64,000 bases of DNA. It comes from Paraburkholderia agricolaris. Its GTDB lineage: Bacteria > Pseudomonadota > Gammaproteobacteria > Burkholderiales > Burkholderiaceae. The DNA lies in the NCBI RefSeq assembly GCF_009455635.1, contig NZ_QPER01000002.1, forward strand, positions 3,534,001-3,598,000, written 5' to 3'. Both the position numbers and the translations under genes were made by a program. The notes under the pieces are model-generated. The model searched no databases, was not told the DNA's origin, and was given only the letters and a program-made list of their open reading frames with translations. Position 1 is the first letter of the stretch. Each line of letters begins with the position of its first letter. Shown here one piece after another: positions 61,948 to 64,000 of this stretch.

Positions 61948-63111
61948 TTAGAAGCGGTGACGCAGACCGATCGTAGCAGCCGTCTGGTTCTTCGACGACG
62001 ATGCCGGCACGGTGTTGTCGCCGCTGTAGATCGAAGCAACACCGCCGTCGCCCATTGCGTGTTGGTACACGGCTTGAGCGTAGACGTCCGTACGACGCGA
62101 CAGCGAGTAGTCAGCTTGCAGGCCGATCTGGTGGTAACGGGTCTTCATGTCGTTGCCAGCAGCGTTGACACCGTAGCCACGTGCGTCGGTGAACGTGTAA
62201 GCAACGCCCAGAGCCATTGCCGGCGTCAGGTTGTACTTGCCGTTGACTTCGTAGTTGTTCGAACGACCTTGACGTTGGCCAACTGCTGCGCCAACCAGGT
62301 TGTCGATACGCGACTGCGTGAATGCAGCACCGACGGTAGCCGGGCCGAACGAGTAAGCAGCAGCTGCGCCGAACTCACGTTGACGGAAGTTGCCCGTGAT
62401 GACGCCCGAGGTGTTAGCCAGCACGCCGTCCGAAGCACCGCTCACGTTTGCAGCCGGGTTGTTCTGCTGTGCGTAAGCAGCGCCAACACGCAGACCTTGG
62501 TACTGGTATGCAGCACCAACGCTGTATTCGCGGTTGTTTGCGAATGCGCCAGCCTGGTTCGAGAAGCCGTACGTGCCGCCGAACGTGAAGCCTGCGTAGT
62601 TAGCGCTCGAGTACTTGATCGAGTTGTTAACTGCGTAGCCGCCGTTCGTGCTCAGGTTGTCGTTGTTGAACGGGTGAGCGAAGTACGTACCGCCCCAGCT
62701 GCCCGTTGCGGTCAGCGGTGCCAGGTAGTCTTGTGCTGCGTCGTATTGACGACCCAGCGTGACCGTACCGAATTGCGCGCTCGACAGGCCGACAAACGCT
62801 TGACGGTTGAACATGCCGTTGTTGTTAGCGAACTTGCCGTTGTTGATGTTGAAGCCGCTTTCCAACGTGAAGATTGCCTTCAGACCGCCGCCCAGATCTT
62901 CCGAACCACGCAGACCGAACATGCTTTGGTTGATGCCGCCGCTGCCCGCTGCCCACTTTGCGTTGCCGTGGCCGACGCCATTGGCGGGGGCGACGTTGCT
63001 GGTGTACGTCAGGCCTGCGTCCAGCAGACCATACAGGGTCACGCTGCTTTGTGCGTGAGCGACGGATGCGAACGATGCGGCAACCGCAACAACGATGAGA
63101 CTCTTTTTCAT
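61948..63111 (-). CDS. Gram-negative outer-membrane porin (OpcP/OmpC-like, Burkholderiales type)
   Basis: A 387-residue porin: signal peptide MKKSLIVVAVAASFASVAHA, then a 16-strand beta-barrel with the Burkholderiales hallmark start QSSVTLYGLLDAGLTYTSNV and FGLRGSEDLGGGLKAIFTLESGFN, the conserved GRQYDAAQDYLAP loop 3 region and the C-terminal GLRHRF ending in Phe. It forms trimeric pores for small solutes. Codon use is strongly biased, as expected for an abundant protein. Followed by a strong terminator. Confidence 0.96.
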   Translation of the reverse strand: MKKSLIVVAVAASFASVAHAQSSVTLYGLLDAGLTYTSNVAPANGVGHGNAKWAAGSGGINQSMFGLRGSEDLGGGLKAIFTLESGFNINNGKFANNNGMFNRQAFVGLSSAQFGTVTLGRQYDAAQDYLAPLTATGSWGGTYFAHPFNNDNLSTNGGYAVNNSIKYSSANYAGFTFGGTYGFSNQAGAFANNREYSVGAAYQYQGLRVGAAYAQQNNPAANVSGASDGVLANTSGVITGNFRQREFGAAAAYSFGPATVGAAFTQSRIDNLVGAAVGQRQGRSNNYEVNGKYNLTPAMALGVAYTFTDARGYGVNAAGNDMKTRYHQIGLQADYSLSRRTDVYAQAVYQHAMGDGGVASIYSGDNTVPASSSKNQTAATIGLRHRF

Positions 63112-63661
63112 GCGTGGGACTCCAGTTCGATAAATTTACGCGGGGAGCGGGACCAGCCTCAACAGCGCATACATCAGTCGCTGCCGCCCAATTGGCCGAA
63201 CCGTTTCGGATCAGCCGGGCACCCTTTAAACGAAGCGTGAGTGTAGGGGGAGACCCTAGTAGGGACGCCCGCAATTTACGCAACAGGATTTTTCAGAATC
63301 AGCAACAATCGGATCGGGGCAGGCACTAAGTCTTTATTTTTCATACGTTTATCGCAAAATACGGGCTGCGCCGCACCTGCTCTGGACAGAATTTGTTCGC
63401 AACATATCAATATTAAAGTTGTGTGTATGCAACAGCGTTTAATATGCTCGACGTAATCGGGTCGGAACGTTAGAAAAGTGAGAGATGACTGATTGCCTGA
63501 AAATCAGGCATTTGCAACAGGTTCAATTCCACTCGATATAAATTTATTTTAGAAAAGCGGGAACTTAATTGCTTTAATAAGGTCGCCGATTTAATGGCTT
63601 GGAATACGCCCGGGGACGGCTATCAAATAGCCGTGATTAAGCTGGACCTAAGGCGTGCCGC
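63112..63661. other. 550 bp upstream of the porin without a supported gene
   Basis: This contains the porin promoter region and an AT-rich stretch (about 63330-63600) with no convincing gene. A 69-codon plus-strand frame at 63594 has no ribosome site and reads into the candidate RNA. Confidence 0.4.
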
Positions 63662-63810
63662 TAAAAAAGGGGCGATCGCCCCCGGGCTTGACGAAGTGCG
63701 CTACAAAGCGGGCGGCAAGCGAGCCGAAGTAAAGCCTTCAGCACGGGCGTTGCCCGGAGGTGAGTTGCGGCGCCGACCGCCGCGTGACAGAGGCCCGTGC
63801 TGAAAGCGGA
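63662..63810 (-). ncRNA. Candidate small RNA with promoter, nested hairpins and intrinsic terminator
   Basis: On the minus strand: TTGAAT (63841-63836), 16 bp, TATATG (63819-63814), predicting a start near 63807. The transcript would begin with a perfect 12-bp stem, TTCAGCACGGGC (63804-63793) pairing with GCCCGTGCTGAA (63748-63737). The 44-nt loop holds a second hairpin (GCGGCG-gtcgg-CGCCGC) and the sequence CACCTCC, complementary to a Shine-Dalgarno. It ends in GGGGCGATCGCCCC-TTTTTT (63682-63663). No gene lies on this strand. All sRNA landmarks are present; activity is inferred. Confidence 0.5.
63663..63682 (-). terminator. Intrinsic terminator of the candidate RNA
   Basis: GGGGCGATCGCCCC followed by TTTTTT on the minus strand. 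The stem is GC-rich with a tight loop. Confidence 0.7.
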
Positions 63811-64000
63811 CGGCATATATCGAACTGCCTTCCGTATTCAATTAACGGCGTCGCCGGGACCATTTTTTACACGGAGTTTCCCTAATCTCCGGCCGCCGCT
63901 CATTGGGCTCGCCGCGAACCTGCCGGCGCCAGACGCCGGCGCACATTTGCGGCAAGTTCGCCGATTCCATCTCTCAAGGCAAATGGCGGCGATACTGCCG
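63811..64000. other. Right edge, no gene recognised
   Basis: The sequence has GC-rich inverted repeats (for example GCCGGCGcc-aga-cGCCGGC near 63923-63941) but no frame I can support. A gene starting beyond 64000 is possible. Confidence 0.3.

Noticed and set aside
63594..63803. 69-codon plus-strand frame near the right edge
   Set aside because: No ribosome site; it lies across the hairpins and terminator of the minus-strand RNA candidate.

Overview
This 64 kb window reads as chromosomal DNA of a Burkholderiaceae beta-proteobacterium, most likely Paraburkholderia or a close relative. The evidence is high GC codon use, a DUF4148 protein, an OpcP-type Gram-negative porin, PcaQ/PcaHG, a XylA-XylF-XylR locus, imuA remnants and many LysR/AraC regulators next to catabolic genes. 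I saw no rRNA, tRNA, CRISPR array or prophage. It is an accessory, catabolism-rich region of small regulator-plus-target islands.

Left part (1-18.8 kb): D-xylose genes (xylA and a cut-off xylF leftward, xylR and an aldose 1-epimerase rightward, with a palindrome between them), then a polyamine-type binding protein and a cupin. Next come a DHFR-like reductase, a membrane protein/LysR pair, a GlxA-type regulator opposite a Pro-1 tautomerase, an NCS1 permease, a Cys-rich and a His-rich small protein, a TPR/ATP-grasp ligase with an APH-type kinase, and an AraC-VOC-membrane operon joined by ATGA overlaps.

Middle part (18.8-42.3 kb): a LysR-controlled Rieske oxygenase and its reductase, a deletion remnant of a quinone oxidoreductase, a cupin, a serine hydrolase, an amidohydrolase with an MFS transporter, a Mn/Fe transporter (mntH) with a TetR, NnrU, an AhpD-like protein and an SDR opposite a LysR, and PpnP. 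The clearest pathway is 37.1-41.2 kb: a DUF1338 protein (HglS-like) followed by a YdiJ-like FAD/4Fe-4S dehydrogenase. Together they predict 2-oxoadipate to D-2-hydroxyglutarate to 2-oxoglutarate, the end of D-lysine catabolism, under a divergent LysR.

Right part (42.3-64 kb): a large autotransporter with a hexanucleotide microsatellite coding for (Thr-Pro)n, then 4-hydroxyphenylpyruvate dioxygenase. From 47.7 to 51.8 kb is a decaying segment: two direct copies of a divergent small-gene/imuA start region, one still carrying a strong LexA box, enclose several small exported proteins. Then follow pcaQ-pcaHG (protocatechuate 3,4-dioxygenase), an H-NS-like small protein, LysE, a cold-shock protein, an acyl-CoA synthetase opposite a Crp/Fnr regulator, a chemoreceptor with a FliA-type promoter, a transposase-domain gene and a porin.

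Two intergenic stretches look like unannotated structured small RNAs on the minus strand (about 54601-54810 and 63662-63810). Each has hairpins ending in an intrinsic terminator and a promoter-like element at the right distance.
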